Virus record (IMG/VR): IMGVR_UViG_3300030109_004892
Location: 1 to 60,083 of that record
DNA from: a virus
Reading direction: 5' to 3' (one strand)
Length of the DNA: 60,083 nt
Shown: in pieces, positions 41,003 to 47,506 of the stretch
Layout of the letters: every line of letters starts with the position of its first letter
Numbering within the stretch: the first letter of the stretch is position 1
Notes under the pieces: model-generated
Seen by the model: the letters and a program-made list of their open reading frames with translations, nothing else
Database searches by the model: none
Told to the model about the DNA's origin: nothing
Program-made: the position numbers and the translations under genes

Positions 41003-41315
41003 TAAAAAATGTCCCTCACACAGAAGAATGAAAACTATGTGAGGGAAGGGAGTGAATAACCTCTTTTTGATTGAGGCAAGACCATCTATACACATAATCA
41101 ATACAGTGTATAGTGTTTTTTGACCCTATTCTCTTTACAAAAACTCACTTACCCCCTTGTAGCGGCGTAGCAGTGTAGCAGTAGAGAAAATCACTATACA
41201 TATCAATGATTTAAACCTCAATTTGATGCTACGTCAGTGCTACACCATAGAAATCAGGCGTAGCAGTAAATAATTAAAATCTTTATTTTCTGCCAATTTA
41301 AATTATAAGAATAGT
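41003..41315. repeat. Non-coding region with palindromes and GTAGCAGT iterons
   Basis: No gene seen in 313 nt. It holds a 9-bp inverted repeat TCCCTCACA/TGTGAGGGA (41012-41020 and 41038-41046), an 8-bp repeat CTATACAC/GTGTATAG (41086-41093 and 41106-41113) with a third copy CACTATACA at 41192-41200, and GTAGCAGT units near 41168, 41175 and 41270 plus inverted forms GATGCTACGTCAGTGCTACAC near 41226. This density of short repeats is typical of a replication or operator region. Confidence 0.55.
41304..41309 (+). promoter_or_regulatory. -10 element for leaderless terS transcript
   Basis: TATAAG with exactly 6 nt to the ATG at 41316, so transcription would start on or next to the ATG. No ribosome-binding sequence is present. 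The same distance is seen at the terL gene. Confidence 0.45.
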
Positions 41316-41819
41316 ATGGATATTGATATCATTAGAGATAGATTAACCCCTAAACAGATTAAATTTTGTGTTTTGTTCGTTGAACATGGAGAAGAAATGA
41401 CAGCCAAAGATTGTGCAATCCAAGCAGGATATGCTGAATCAGTGGCGGCAAAGACTGCATCTGAACTTAGAAAAAAACCTCATGTGGCTGAGTATATTAG
41501 AGAACTTAGAAATCAGGAGGAAAAGAAATATGAGGTTAATCTTCATAGGCATTTGAAAAGATTAGATCAATTAAGTAAAGGTGCTGAGGATAAAGGCAAC
41601 TGGAATGCGGCGGTTCAAGCTGAGAAATCTAGAGGTCAAGTGGCTGGTCTTTACATTGATCGAAAAGAAATCATGCATGGATCTATTGACCAGCTTAGTC
41701 GAGAAGAAGTGGATAAATTACTAACAGATATGGATAAGAAATTATCTATCGAAGGGAGCTTTGAAGTATTAGATGACGACAAAACCGGAGACAAAATTCT
41801 GGAAAAGGATAAAGGATAA
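41316..41819 (+). CDS. terS: Terminase small subunit, 167 aa
   Basis: RLTPKQIKFCVLFVEHGEEM, AKDCAIQAGYAESVAAKTAS, and LRKKPHVAEYIREL give the helix-turn-helix pattern of Terminase_2-type small subunits, which bind the packaging site and recruit TerL. The C-terminal part is helical and acidic (EGSFEVLDDDKTGDKILE). No ribosome site, but a -10 hexamer sits 6 nt before the ATG (leaderless). It overlaps the nuclease gene by 47 nt. TerS is 3.6 kb from terL (45403), with small - strand genes in between. Confidence 0.8.
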   Translation: MDIDIIRDRLTPKQIKFCVLFVEHGEEMTAKDCAIQAGYAESVAAKTASELRKKPHVAEYIRELRNQEEKKYEVNLHRHLKRLDQLSKGAEDKGNWNAAVQAEKSRGQVAGLYIDRKEIMHGSIDQLSREEVDKLLTDMDKKLSIEGSFEVLDDDKTGDKILEKDKG

Positions 41820-42183
41820 GTTTACAAAAATTACCCTCACTAGAGTTGAGGCCATTACTCCTACAGGACTGCCTGATTTAAATGCTTTTTTTATTGACAA
41901 CGAAAAAAGATGTCATGAATTTTGGATCGAGTTGAAGGTAAGTTCAGGTAATCAGGTTAAGCTATCGCCAGGTCAAATATCGTGGCATATGCACAGATTT
42001 AAATTGGGTGCTAAATCAATTATCATGGTACAGACCCCCTCTCGAAGAGGCATTGCTCTGTACTCTGGGGGAAGGTCCTTGAACCTTGCGTCCCAAGGCT
42101 TGAACCTTGAACCCTGTGCCTTGTTCCCTGAGCCTTGTGCCTGGCAGGAGCTTGAGTCTTGCCTCATGAATCTTGCGTCTTAA
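41773..42183 (+). CDS. VRR-NUC/PD-(D/E)XK-type nuclease, 136 aa
   Basis: TKFWKRIKDKFTKITLTRVE, then PTGLPDLNAFF and CHEFWIELKVSSGNQVKLSP, PGQISWHMHRF and KSIIMVQTP give the VRR-NUC layout (Asp of PDL, Glu-x-Lys of ELK). These enzymes cut branched or gapped DNA. The last ~35 residues (LNL...EPCALFPEPCA) are encoded by heptanucleotide repeats and are unlikely to belong to the fold. The repeats seem to have invaded the 3' end. Confidence 0.75.
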   Translation: MTTKPETKFWKRIKDKFTKITLTRVEAITPTGLPDLNAFFIDNEKRCHEFWIELKVSSGNQVKLSPGQISWHMHRFKLGAKSIIMVQTPSRRGIALYSGGRSLNLASQGLNLEPCALFPEPCAWQELESCLMNLAS

Positions 42184-42211
42184 CCTTGATCCTTGTGCCT
42201 TGATCCTTGTT
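42077..42211. repeat. Heptanucleotide repeat cluster A (CCTTGNN)
   Basis: Degenerate units CCTTGaa, CCTTGtg, CCTTGtt and CCcTGag follow one another with a 7-nt period, about 15 units with some decay. The cluster spans the 3' end of the nuclease gene and the 3' end of the zinc-ribbon gene on the other strand. A second cluster is at 43035-43114. Confidence 0.75.
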
Positions 42212-42341
42212 CAATCCTATCGCATTCCTCACATATTATTTCTAATTCGTATTCATAACCTTTTTCTGTGTCAGATATTTTTACATCACATCTGTCACAA
42301 ACTAGTTCTATGTCTTCATCATAAAGATTAATGAGCGACAT
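42180..42341 (-). CDS. Small zinc-ribbon protein, 53 aa
   Basis: The sequence LVCDRCDVK and IICEECDRI (two CxxC pairs 18 residues apart) predicts a zinc ribbon. The final ten residues come from the heptamer repeats. The ATG is within the 3' end of the GP88-like gene (14-nt overlap). Likely co-transcribed with it. Confidence 0.65.
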   Translation of the reverse strand: MSLINLYDEDIELVCDRCDVKISDTEKGYEYELEIICEECDRIEQGSRHKDQG

Positions 42342-42957
42342 AACTTACATTCTGTATATTGATATTCCAACAAGCCCTGCAAGACTTGCATTCGTTGCCT
42401 TGCTTATTAGCTGGGCAACTGTAACCAATTGCTTTTGATTTTTGGTGAACTGTTGACGTTAGCCCCACGTTAGAGTGAGGCTTTCCGTCAATCATCGTAG
42501 CTGAAACCCTGATCGCCAGGTTTCCAGGAAGTGAATGACCCTCTTTTAAATAGGTCTTCAAGATACCGGCTTCACGTGTTGGCAACCAATGTCTCACTTT
42601 TGGCGTTGCCATTGCTACAGCTACAATCTTTTTAAGATGGTCAAGTGACTGTAAATCGCCTGAATCGTGCCATCTGAAATAAGGAATTTTTTTACTATAG
42701 TTATTTATTAATAGAATCATAGACTCAACCCAATTGTCATTGGTGATAGATTCTAATCTGTTAGCGTGAGCCGCTTTCACGCCCTTAAAAGTATAGCGAC
42801 CCTTCAATGCATAACACATTGAGCAAGTACTATTTTTTATTAGTCTAAGTTTAGATCCTACGCTGCATTCAAATGCGCTTAGACCGTAACCATACCCAGG
42901 CATCTTGGATGGTTTACTTAAACCGCCAACGTTTGCCCATGCTTCTTTTATATTCAT
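42328..42957 (-). CDS. GP88-like protein, 209 aa
   Basis: Cys motifs STCSMCYALKGRY near residue 43-55 and a C-terminal CPANKQGNECKSCRACW, together with FRWHDSGDLQS and HWLPTREAGIL, fit the phage 'gene product 88' family, whose function is not known. The Cys cluster may hold metal. I place the start at the ATG 42957 because AGGGGTG stands before it and a promoter lies at 42985-43013. A longer frame to 43146 would be made of repeat DNA and is rejected. Flanked by heptamer repeat clusters on both sides. Confidence 0.75.
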   Translation of the reverse strand: MNIKEAWANVGGLSKPSKMPGYGYGLSAFECSVGSKLRLIKNSTCSMCYALKGRYTFKGVKAAHANRLESITNDNWVESMILLINNYSKKIPYFRWHDSGDLQSLDHLKKIVAVAMATPKVRHWLPTREAGILKTYLKEGHSLPGNLAIRVSATMIDGKPHSNVGLTSTVHQKSKAIGYSCPANKQGNECKSCRACWNINIQNVSYVAH

Positions 42958-42984
42958 AATATTCACCCCTTTATTATTTATTAT

Positions 42985-43013
42985 TATATAAGATATTATG
43001 GGAACATAATCAA
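42985..43013 (-). promoter_or_regulatory. Promoter of the GP88-like gene
   Basis: On the - strand TTGATT (43008-43013), 17 nt, TATATA (42985-42990). The spacer ends in TATCT and the overlapping sequence ATATCTTAT matches the element shared with other promoters. Confidence 0.55.
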
Positions 43014-43034
43014 GTAAATAATTAAAAAAAATTT

Positions 43035-43114
43035 CTTGATTCCTGGGCCTTGTGTCTTGTTCCCTGTGGCCCTTGTTCCCTGTGGCCCCTGTTCCTTGTT
43101 CCCTGTGCCTTGTT
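43035..43114. repeat. Heptanucleotide repeat cluster B (CCTTGNN)
   Basis: CCTTGTG, CTTGTT, CCCTGTGG and CCTTGTT units. The 16-bp unit TTGTTCCCTGTGGCCC occurs almost twice in tandem. Same 7-nt theme as cluster A, same orientation, about 0.8 kb away. Confidence 0.75.
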
Positions 43115-43125
43115 TCTTTTTTAAT

Positions 43126-43315
43126 GTAGTGGGGGGACGTTTGCAAAACTTCGAATCGGATTCAGAATCCCCCCGTGTGCCATGGTATACTTCGGGCGAC
43201 CATGCTACCCCTTTTTGGGCTGGTGGGTATACACTAGAAATTAATCGTTTTAACACCAACCCAAAACTCTTAAATTTATTCACCCATAATTTATTCCCTT
43301 TTTTAAAATTAATAA
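43126..43315. other. Structured non-coding block, locally GC-richer
   Basis: GGGGGGA (43131-43137) can pair with TCCCCCC (43168-43174), with TTTGCAAA and GAATC/GATTC palindromes in the loop. Further right GTATAC palindromes flank a CCATG/ACCATG segment. No convincing gene in either strand and no tRNA cloverleaf found. Confidence 0.45.
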
Positions 43316-43344
43316 TTGACATTACATAAGATTTATCCCATAGT
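43316..43344 (+). promoter_or_regulatory. Promoter for the 43379 gene
   Basis: TTGACA (43316-43321, perfect -35), 17 nt containing ATAAGATTT, CATAGT (43339-43344). The same DNA read on the other strand has TTGACT at the right edge, so the element is near-symmetrical (TTGAC...GTCAA). Confidence 0.6.
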
Positions 43345-43378
43345 CAAGTATTAATTAACCATAACAGAGGAGTGTATT

Positions 43379-43948
43379 ATGGCTGAAATGAAAGTATATC
43401 AGAGGGAACATTTTGAGAGAAAAATAAATCAGCTCTTAACCCCTGAGATTGAAAAAGAAGAGATGTTATTATCATCAACTATTGCTGATATGACAGAGTC
43501 GGCTGAGAAAAACTTAGCAAAAAAAATCGGGGCGGATAAGATTATTAATGAACTTGAACTTGCTGAATTACAATTAGAAAGAGCAAGAAGCAAGGCAATA
43601 AGTTTTTTTAGACAAGCGTCTAGGAAGCGGGTATCATTTAAAAAATCTTTATCGTATGATTTTGAATATAGGGAAAATTCAAAAACTATAACGCCAAAGT
43701 ATTGTAGAGACCAGATTAGAACTTGGGCTCAGAAACTTGCACAAAAAGAAGCCGAGAAGCTACCTATTGGAAGACGCATTAGTTATCTTAAAGCAGTACA
43801 AACAAATGCTCAGGATACTATTATGGAATGTCATGTAGGTACTGAGTTAAAAGATATGTTAGGTGATATCTTGAAACCTTTAGGTTTAGCTTGGCAGCGA
43901 CCACTACCTGCGATTGCCCCACCAAGTAAGGACATACCTGAAGATTAA
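43379..43948 (+). CDS. Hypothetical helical protein, 189 aa
   Basis: The ribosome site is GAGGAG. The product starts MAEMKVYQREHFERKINQLL, is mainly helical with Lys/Glu-rich segments, and has a Pro-rich C-terminus (RPLPAIAPPSKDIPED). No known domain recognised. It is a single-gene operon with its own TTGACA promoter and a strong terminator, which suggests expression early in infection. Function unknown. Confidence 0.65.
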   Translation: MAEMKVYQREHFERKINQLLTPEIEKEEMLLSSTIADMTESAEKNLAKKIGADKIINELELAELQLERARSKAISFFRQASRKRVSFKKSLSYDFEYRENSKTITPKYCRDQIRTWAQKLAQKEAEKLPIGRRISYLKAVQTNAQDTIMECHVGTELKDMLGDILKPLGLAWQRPLPAIAPPSKDIPED

Positions 43949-44015
43949 GAGTTTTAATTGCAACATAAGGCGTAAAGCATGGATATACTTGCCACCATGT
44001 GAGCGGTTAAAAATT

Positions 44016-44038
44016 AAGGGGGCATAAGCCCCCTTTTT
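44016..44038. terminator. Bidirectional terminator AAGGGGGC-loop-GCCCCCTT
   Basis: An 8-bp GC-rich stem (44016-44023 with 44028-44035), 4-nt loop, then TTTTT on the + strand and TTAATTTTT on the - strand. Placed between two convergent genes. Confidence 0.85.
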
Positions 44039-44177
44039 AATTGGTTTTATTTAATCTTGAAACCTTGAGCATTAGCTCATTAATCTTATCAATCCAAATT
44101 CTCTTGAGCCATGTGTCTTGAGTTATAGATAATTGTTTTTCTAAGATCCTTATTTTATGTAGTAGTATCTGTTCCAT
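44037..44177 (-). CDS. Small coiled-coil protein, 46 aa
   Basis: Starts MEQILLHKIRILEKQLSITQ and is a single basic helix with heptad character. I take the ATG at 44177, 2 nt after the stop of the micro-gene upstream. The longer frame to 44264 would run through that gene. Not recognised. Confidence 0.5.
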   Translation of the reverse strand: MEQILLHKIRILEKQLSITQDTWLKRIWIDKINELMLKVSRLNKTN

Positions 44178-44179
44178 TT

Positions 44180-44251
44180 TTAAATCCAATGCGGAACAGC
44201 TAACATTAACAAGCTTACAAATAAAAATAAAATAAACCAATGTGCTTTCAT
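44180..44251 (-). CDS. Membrane micro-protein, 23 aa
   Basis: AGGAGGAG is just upstream of the ATG (44251). Product MKAHWFILFLFVSLLMLAVPHWI is a single membrane helix. The ATG is within the TAA of the preceding gene (TAATG). Likely real because of the strong ribosome site, function unknown. Confidence 0.55.
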   Translation of the reverse strand: MKAHWFILFLFVSLLMLAVPHWI

Positions 44252-44418
44252 TACTCCTCCTCACCTATTACTAAATCAAAACACTTAATCCAACAAATAG
44301 ATAAACCTATTAAGAATACATCGCTAAAAAATGTGTATTGAAATATATTATAATCAGTTAGCAGCCACGCTAACATTAACGTAGTTAGTATTAACATTAT
44401 AACTTTTACTTGTTTCAT
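44251..44418 (-). CDS. Two-helix membrane protein, 55 aa
   Basis: Starts MKQVKVIMLILTTLMLAWLL and has a second hydrophobic segment (FFSDVFLIGLSICWIKCF). The ATG at 44418 follows GGGGGC by 8 nt. A TTG at 44433 is also possible. It belongs to the chain of tiny overlapping genes on the - strand. Not recognised. A host-membrane takeover role is conceivable. Confidence 0.5.
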   Translation of the reverse strand: MKQVKVIMLILTTLMLAWLLTDYNIFQYTFFSDVFLIGLSICWIKCFDLVIGEEE

Positions 44419-44420
44419 AA

Positions 44421-44579
44421 TTACAGCCCCCAAGTTTCTATAAATTTTTGTAAAGTAAGAACATCATTATAAATGTGATTATCTCTTTCTTGTTCCTCAC
44501 ACTCCTCATAGTGTTTTAGTTCAAACTCATGCATATATTCTACAACCTTCTTTAAACTTTTTATTTCATCATTGTTCAT
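44421..44579 (-). CDS. Small acidic helical protein, 52 aa
   Basis: AAAGGA is 6 nt before the ATG at 44579 (another ATG at 44585 touches the ribosome site). Product MNNDEIKSLKKVVEYMHEFE..., with alternating Glu/His/Tyr, is one long helix. Not recognised. Confidence 0.55.
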   Translation of the reverse strand: MNNDEIKSLKKVVEYMHEFELKHYEECEEQERDNHIYNDVLTLQKFIETWGL

Positions 44580-44598
44580 TTTCATTCCTTTAATTTAA

Positions 44599-44622
44599 TT
44601 GGGGCGTTTAATTACGCCCCAA
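44599..44622. terminator. 9-bp hairpin after the 44627 gene
   Basis: TTGGGGCGT (44599-44607) and ACGCCCCAA (44614-44622) are perfectly complementary with a 6-nt loop. It stands in the gap between two - strand genes and could terminate or stabilise the upstream mRNA. There is no long T tract. Confidence 0.55.
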
Positions 44623-44626
44623 GTAT

Positions 44627-44824
44627 TTAATCTTCATTAGGTCTTTCCCAATCTCCATAATCTTGGGCACATTCATTGTGATATTCGTTAATCATCTCTT
44701 CAATGATTTCGTCTACCTCTTCAGGCGTATGACCTTGACTACGCAACAACGCTCTTTGTTGTTGCTCCCATTCCTCCTCTATTGAAAGTTGGTTATTCAA
44801 AGCCATTGTATTTACTTTACCCAT
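44627..44824 (-). CDS. Acidic Gln/Glu-rich protein, 65 aa
   Basis: GGGGG precedes the ATG at 44824 by 6 nt, inside the 3' end of the upstream gene. An ATG at 44806 is also in frame. Product contains EEEWEQQQRALLRSQGHTP and EEVDEIIEEMINEYHNE. No domain recognised. Confidence 0.6.
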   Translation of the reverse strand: MGKVNTMALNNQLSIEEEWEQQQRALLRSQGHTPEEVDEIIEEMINEYHNECAQDYGDWERPNED

Positions 44825-45090
44825 TCAATACCCCCTATCTTAAGACTTGTTAAAGTATTAAGATTAATAGACCTCCAAGACTTTTTCGGCTCTTTAGTTT
44901 TTCTTAATACTGTAATGTCAATCACTTCTAATAAGTGGTCTCTATTCCCTTTTAATTCTCCACCATTGAAAAACTTTTCATTAGTGGGTAGTTTGCAAAG
45001 CATAGTTCTTTTTGTTTTATCTGCTTTTATAAATTGTACAGAAAACAATTTAGAGCCGATACTTTGTTTTACATTCTTTTTTATAAACAT
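44812..45090 (-). CDS. WYL_2/DUF2693-like SH3-barrel protein, 92 aa
   Basis: SKLFSVQFIKADKTKRTMLCKL, LLEVIDI, SWRSINLNTLTSLKIGGIEW follow the pattern of the small Sm-like/SH3 beta-barrel proteins (WYL_2) common in T7-like and cyanophages. Their role is not settled. Nucleic-acid binding has been suggested. First gene of the small - strand operon, with a TTGACT promoter 33 nt upstream. Confidence 0.7.
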   Translation of the reverse strand: MFIKKNVKQSIGSKLFSVQFIKADKTKRTMLCKLPTNEKFFNGGELKGNRDHLLEVIDITVLRKTKEPKKSWRSINLNTLTSLKIGGIEWVK

Positions 45091-45122
45091 TTTATTTTTC
45101 CTTTATGTTAAATGTTTAAATA

Positions 45123-45151
45123 CTTATAAAATCTTATATTTCATAAGTCAA
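45123..45151 (-). promoter_or_regulatory. Promoter of the 45090-44037 operon
   Basis: On the - strand TTGACT (45146-45151), 17-nt spacer ending ATAAGATTT, then TATAAG (45123-45128), as in the other shared-motif promoters. Confidence 0.65.
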
Positions 45152-45390
45152 GATAAAATAGGAATTTTCCTATATTATCTTATATAGGTAGACGGCTAAA
45201 AATTAAGAGTGTTTTAAATTAATTTATTTATTTGGGGATAACTTTTTTTTTCTTACCTACAGCATAAAAAGAAGTATCATTCCTTCAAATTTGAAAATAA
45301 AAAAATAAAAAAGGGGGCAACCCCTAAATTTTGGGTAGGTATTTATTATTTATATATATATATATTATTTTACTCATATAGACTTTATGG
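45152..45390. other. AT-rich gap upstream of terL
   Basis: No gene seen. The region contains long A/T tracts, a GGGGgcaaCCCC hairpin near 45313-45324 and an alternating (TA)n run near 45352-45366. It separates the - strand operon from the late + strand block and may host regulatory sites. Confidence 0.4.
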
Positions 45391-45396
45391 TATAAA
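45391..45396 (+). promoter_or_regulatory. -10 element for leaderless terL transcript
   Basis: TATAAA with exactly 6 nt to the ATG at 45403 and no ribosome site between. No clear -35 (TTTTAC at the expected place). Confidence 0.4.
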
Positions 45397-45402
45397 CATC
45401 GG

Positions 45403-46893
45403 ATGGCTGACCTTAATGCTTTTAAGAGGCTAACTAATTTTGATAATTTAAGCCCGAGTGAATTAGAGACATTACAAAAAAAGTTAACACTACGTAAAAA
45501 AACCTTTGATCTAAAATCATTGGCGCAAAATAATTTTTTAAAGTTTGTTAAACAAGTATGGCCTGAGTTTATAGAGGGGCCCCATCACATAAAAATTGCA
45601 GAAAAGTTTCAAGCATTAGCCGAGGGGAAGATAAAACGGCTAATTGTAAATATGCCACCCAGACATACAAAATCAGAATTTGCATCATTCTTATTTCCCG
45701 CATGGATGATGGGCCGTGATCCACGGCTCAAGATTATTCAAACCACCCACACAGCAGAACTATCTTATCGTTTCGGTAGAAAGGTTCGTAACCTTATGGA
45801 AGAAAATACTTTCCAAGATATTTTTGATGACATTCAATTATCCCAAGATTCAAAAGCTGCGGGACGTTGGGAAACAAATAAAGGGGGAGAGTACTTCGCC
45901 GCAGGTGTAGGTGGTGCAATTACAGGACGTGGTGCAGATTTATTAATTATTGATGATCCACATTCCGAGCAAGATGCACTAAGTGAAACGGCAATGGAGT
46001 CAGCTTACGAGTGGTATACATCTGGTCCAAGACAAAGACTTCAACCAGGCGGAAAGATTGTTATTGTTATGACAAGGTGGTCTACAAAAGATCTAACCGG
46101 AGAATTAATGAAAGCACAAAAAGATGTGAAAGCAGATCAGTGGGACGTGATTGAGTTTCCAGCAGTCTTGAATGATAAACCTATTTGGCCAGAATATTGG
46201 AAGCTAGAAGAATTAGAATCGGTTAAAGCTTCACTATCCGTTCCGAAATGGAATGCACAGTGGCAGCAGAATCCAACTTCAGAAGAAGGTTCCATTATAA
46301 AACGAGAGTACTGGCAGATTTGGGATAAGCCCAATCTCCCTAAATTACAACATGTCATTCAATCGTACGACACGGCCTATAGTAAAAAAGAAACTGCAGA
46401 CTTCTCAGCGATAACAACGTGGGGTGTATTTATGCATAATGATATTACCCCTAATATAATTTTGTTAGATGTAGAGAAAGGACGATGGGATTTTCCAAAA
46501 TTAAAAGATGTTGCTTTAGAGCAATATAAATACTGGGAGCCCGAGACAATAATCATTGAGGCGAAAGCAAGTGGATTACCCTTGACTCAAGAACTACGGC
46601 GCTTTGGTATTCCTGTTGTTAATTTTACACCGAGCCGTGGTAATGATAAACATGTAAGAGTAAATGCTGTATCAACACTATTTGAAGCAGGACAGGTATG
46701 GTGTACAGAAGACCGTTGGGCAGAAGAATTAGTTGAAGAATGTGCTGCTTTCCCTTATGGTGACAACGATGATTTAGTTGATAGCATGACACAAGCGTTA
46801 ATGCGTTATCGACAAGTAGGTTTGGCTGTACATCCAGAGGATTATGAGGATCCTCCAGGTCTTCCTCCTACGCAATTGTTGGAGTATTATTGA
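45403..46893 (+). CDS. terL: Terminase large subunit, 496 aa
   Basis: ATPase: VNMPPRHTKSEFAS (deviant Walker A, residues 83-96), LLIIDDPH (Walker B), VIVMTRWS (coupling motif). Nuclease: IQSYDTAYSKKETADFSAI with the first acidic residue, then TIIIEAKASG and DDLVDSMTQAL with further acidic residues. The layout is that of headful-type large terminases that cut concatemers and drive DNA into the procapsid. No ribosome site, only a -10 element 6 nt ahead (leaderless). It starts the late gene block. Confidence 0.92.
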   Translation: MADLNAFKRLTNFDNLSPSELETLQKKLTLRKKTFDLKSLAQNNFLKFVKQVWPEFIEGPHHIKIAEKFQALAEGKIKRLIVNMPPRHTKSEFASFLFPAWMMGRDPRLKIIQTTHTAELSYRFGRKVRNLMEENTFQDIFDDIQLSQDSKAAGRWETNKGGEYFAAGVGGAITGRGADLLIIDDPHSEQDALSETAMESAYEWYTSGPRQRLQPGGKIVIVMTRWSTKDLTGELMKAQKDVKADQWDVIEFPAVLNDKPIWPEYWKLEELESVKASLSVPKWNAQWQQNPTSEEGSIIKREYWQIWDKPNLPKLQHVIQSYDTAYSKKETADFSAITTWGVFMHNDITPNIILLDVEKGRWDFPKLKDVALEQYKYWEPETIIIEAKASGLPLTQELRRFGIPVVNFTPSRGNDKHVRVNAVSTLFEAGQVWCTEDRWAEELVEECAAFPYGDNDDLVDSMTQALMRYRQVGLAVHPEDYEDPPGLPPTQLLEYY

Positions 46894-47072
46894 TGAAGAA
46901 GTCAAAATATAAACCAGGGTTCACGGTTAAAGGCACTAAAAGAAAAAAAACAAAGTCAGAAAAGGAAGCTGCCTCTTTCCAAAACCCAAAAAAAGGTTAT
47001 TATAAGTTTACACAACCTAAAAGTTGGGTATCATTATTAAAGAAAAAACAGAAGAAGAATAGATTAGTATGA
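46893..47072 (+). CDS. Small Lys-rich protein, 59 aa
   Basis: Starts MKKSKYKPGFTVKGTKRKKT. The ATG overlaps the terL stop (TGATG), preferred over a TTG at 46890. Highly basic, ends KKKQKKNRLV. Probably DNA- or RNA-binding. Not recognised. Lies between terL and portal like other small basic genes of this phage. Confidence 0.6.
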   Translation: MKKSKYKPGFTVKGTKRKKTKSEKEAASFQNPKKGYYKFTQPKSWVSLLKKKQKKNRLV

Positions 47073-47506
47073 CCAGTAAAAAAGAGTTAAAAATGCGAAA
47101 GCTTTATTTTGATTTAGGAAGAGATGATTATATGGCTATGGATGAATATCTTCAGAGTGGACAAGCAAAAAAAGATCTTAAAGAAGCAGGTTTTAAAAAA
47201 GGCGGATATGTTAAATCATCTGCTCAAACCTCAGTAATTCCTGGAGCAAAAGTCAAGGGTAGTGCACAAGGGTCCACGATCCCCGGTGCAAAAGCTAAAG
47301 GTTCGGCAGAAGGTTCTGTTATTCCTATGAAAATGAAACATGGGGGTGATCCAAAAAAAGGTAGTATGTTAAGTATTACTATTGAGAAAAAACCAATTGA
47401 TAAAAAAACAATGAATATGATTAAGGAAGCAGAAAAAACAGGTAATGTTGTTAAAATGAAATCAGGTGGCCTAGCGAAACGTGGCTACGGAAAGGCAAGA
47501 AGATAA
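47069..47506 (+). CDS. Repeat protein with IPGAK-type units, 145 aa
   Basis: Three imperfect units of about 14 residues follow each other: SAQTSVIPGAKVKG, SAQGSTIPGAKAKG, SAEGSVIPMKMKHG. GG motifs (FKKGGYVK, MKHGGDPKK, MKSGGLAKR) flank them, as in other basic proteins of the genome. Overlaps its neighbours by 1-4 nt. Position between terL and portal suggests a packaging or procapsid role. Not recognised. Confidence 0.65.
   Translation: MTSKKELKMRKLYFDLGRDDYMAMDEYLQSGQAKKDLKEAGFKKGGYVKSSAQTSVIPGAKVKGSAQGSTIPGAKAKGSAEGSVIPMKMKHGGDPKKGSMLSITIEKKPIDKKTMNMIKEAEKTGNVVKMKSGGLAKRGYGKARR

Noticed and set aside
42077-42211. CRISPR-like array
   Set aside because: Units are 7 nt without spacers, so these are simple tandem repeats and not a CRISPR.
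42958-43146. Upstream extension of the GP88-like gene
   Set aside because: It would translate repeat DNA and the promoter. A ribosome site stands before the ATG at 42957.
42996-43322. 108-aa - strand frame across cluster B and the structured block
   Set aside because: It is built from repeats and palindromic DNA, has no ribosome site, and overlaps a good promoter of the GP88-like gene.
43036-43329. 97-aa + strand frame in the same region
   Set aside because: Its N-terminal half is the translation of heptamer repeats and no ribosome site precedes it.
17790-46375. Recurrent CACGG-containing words in AT-rich DNA
   Set aside because: The count appears close to that expected by chance for a 5-mer in this length, so it is not evidence of a motif.
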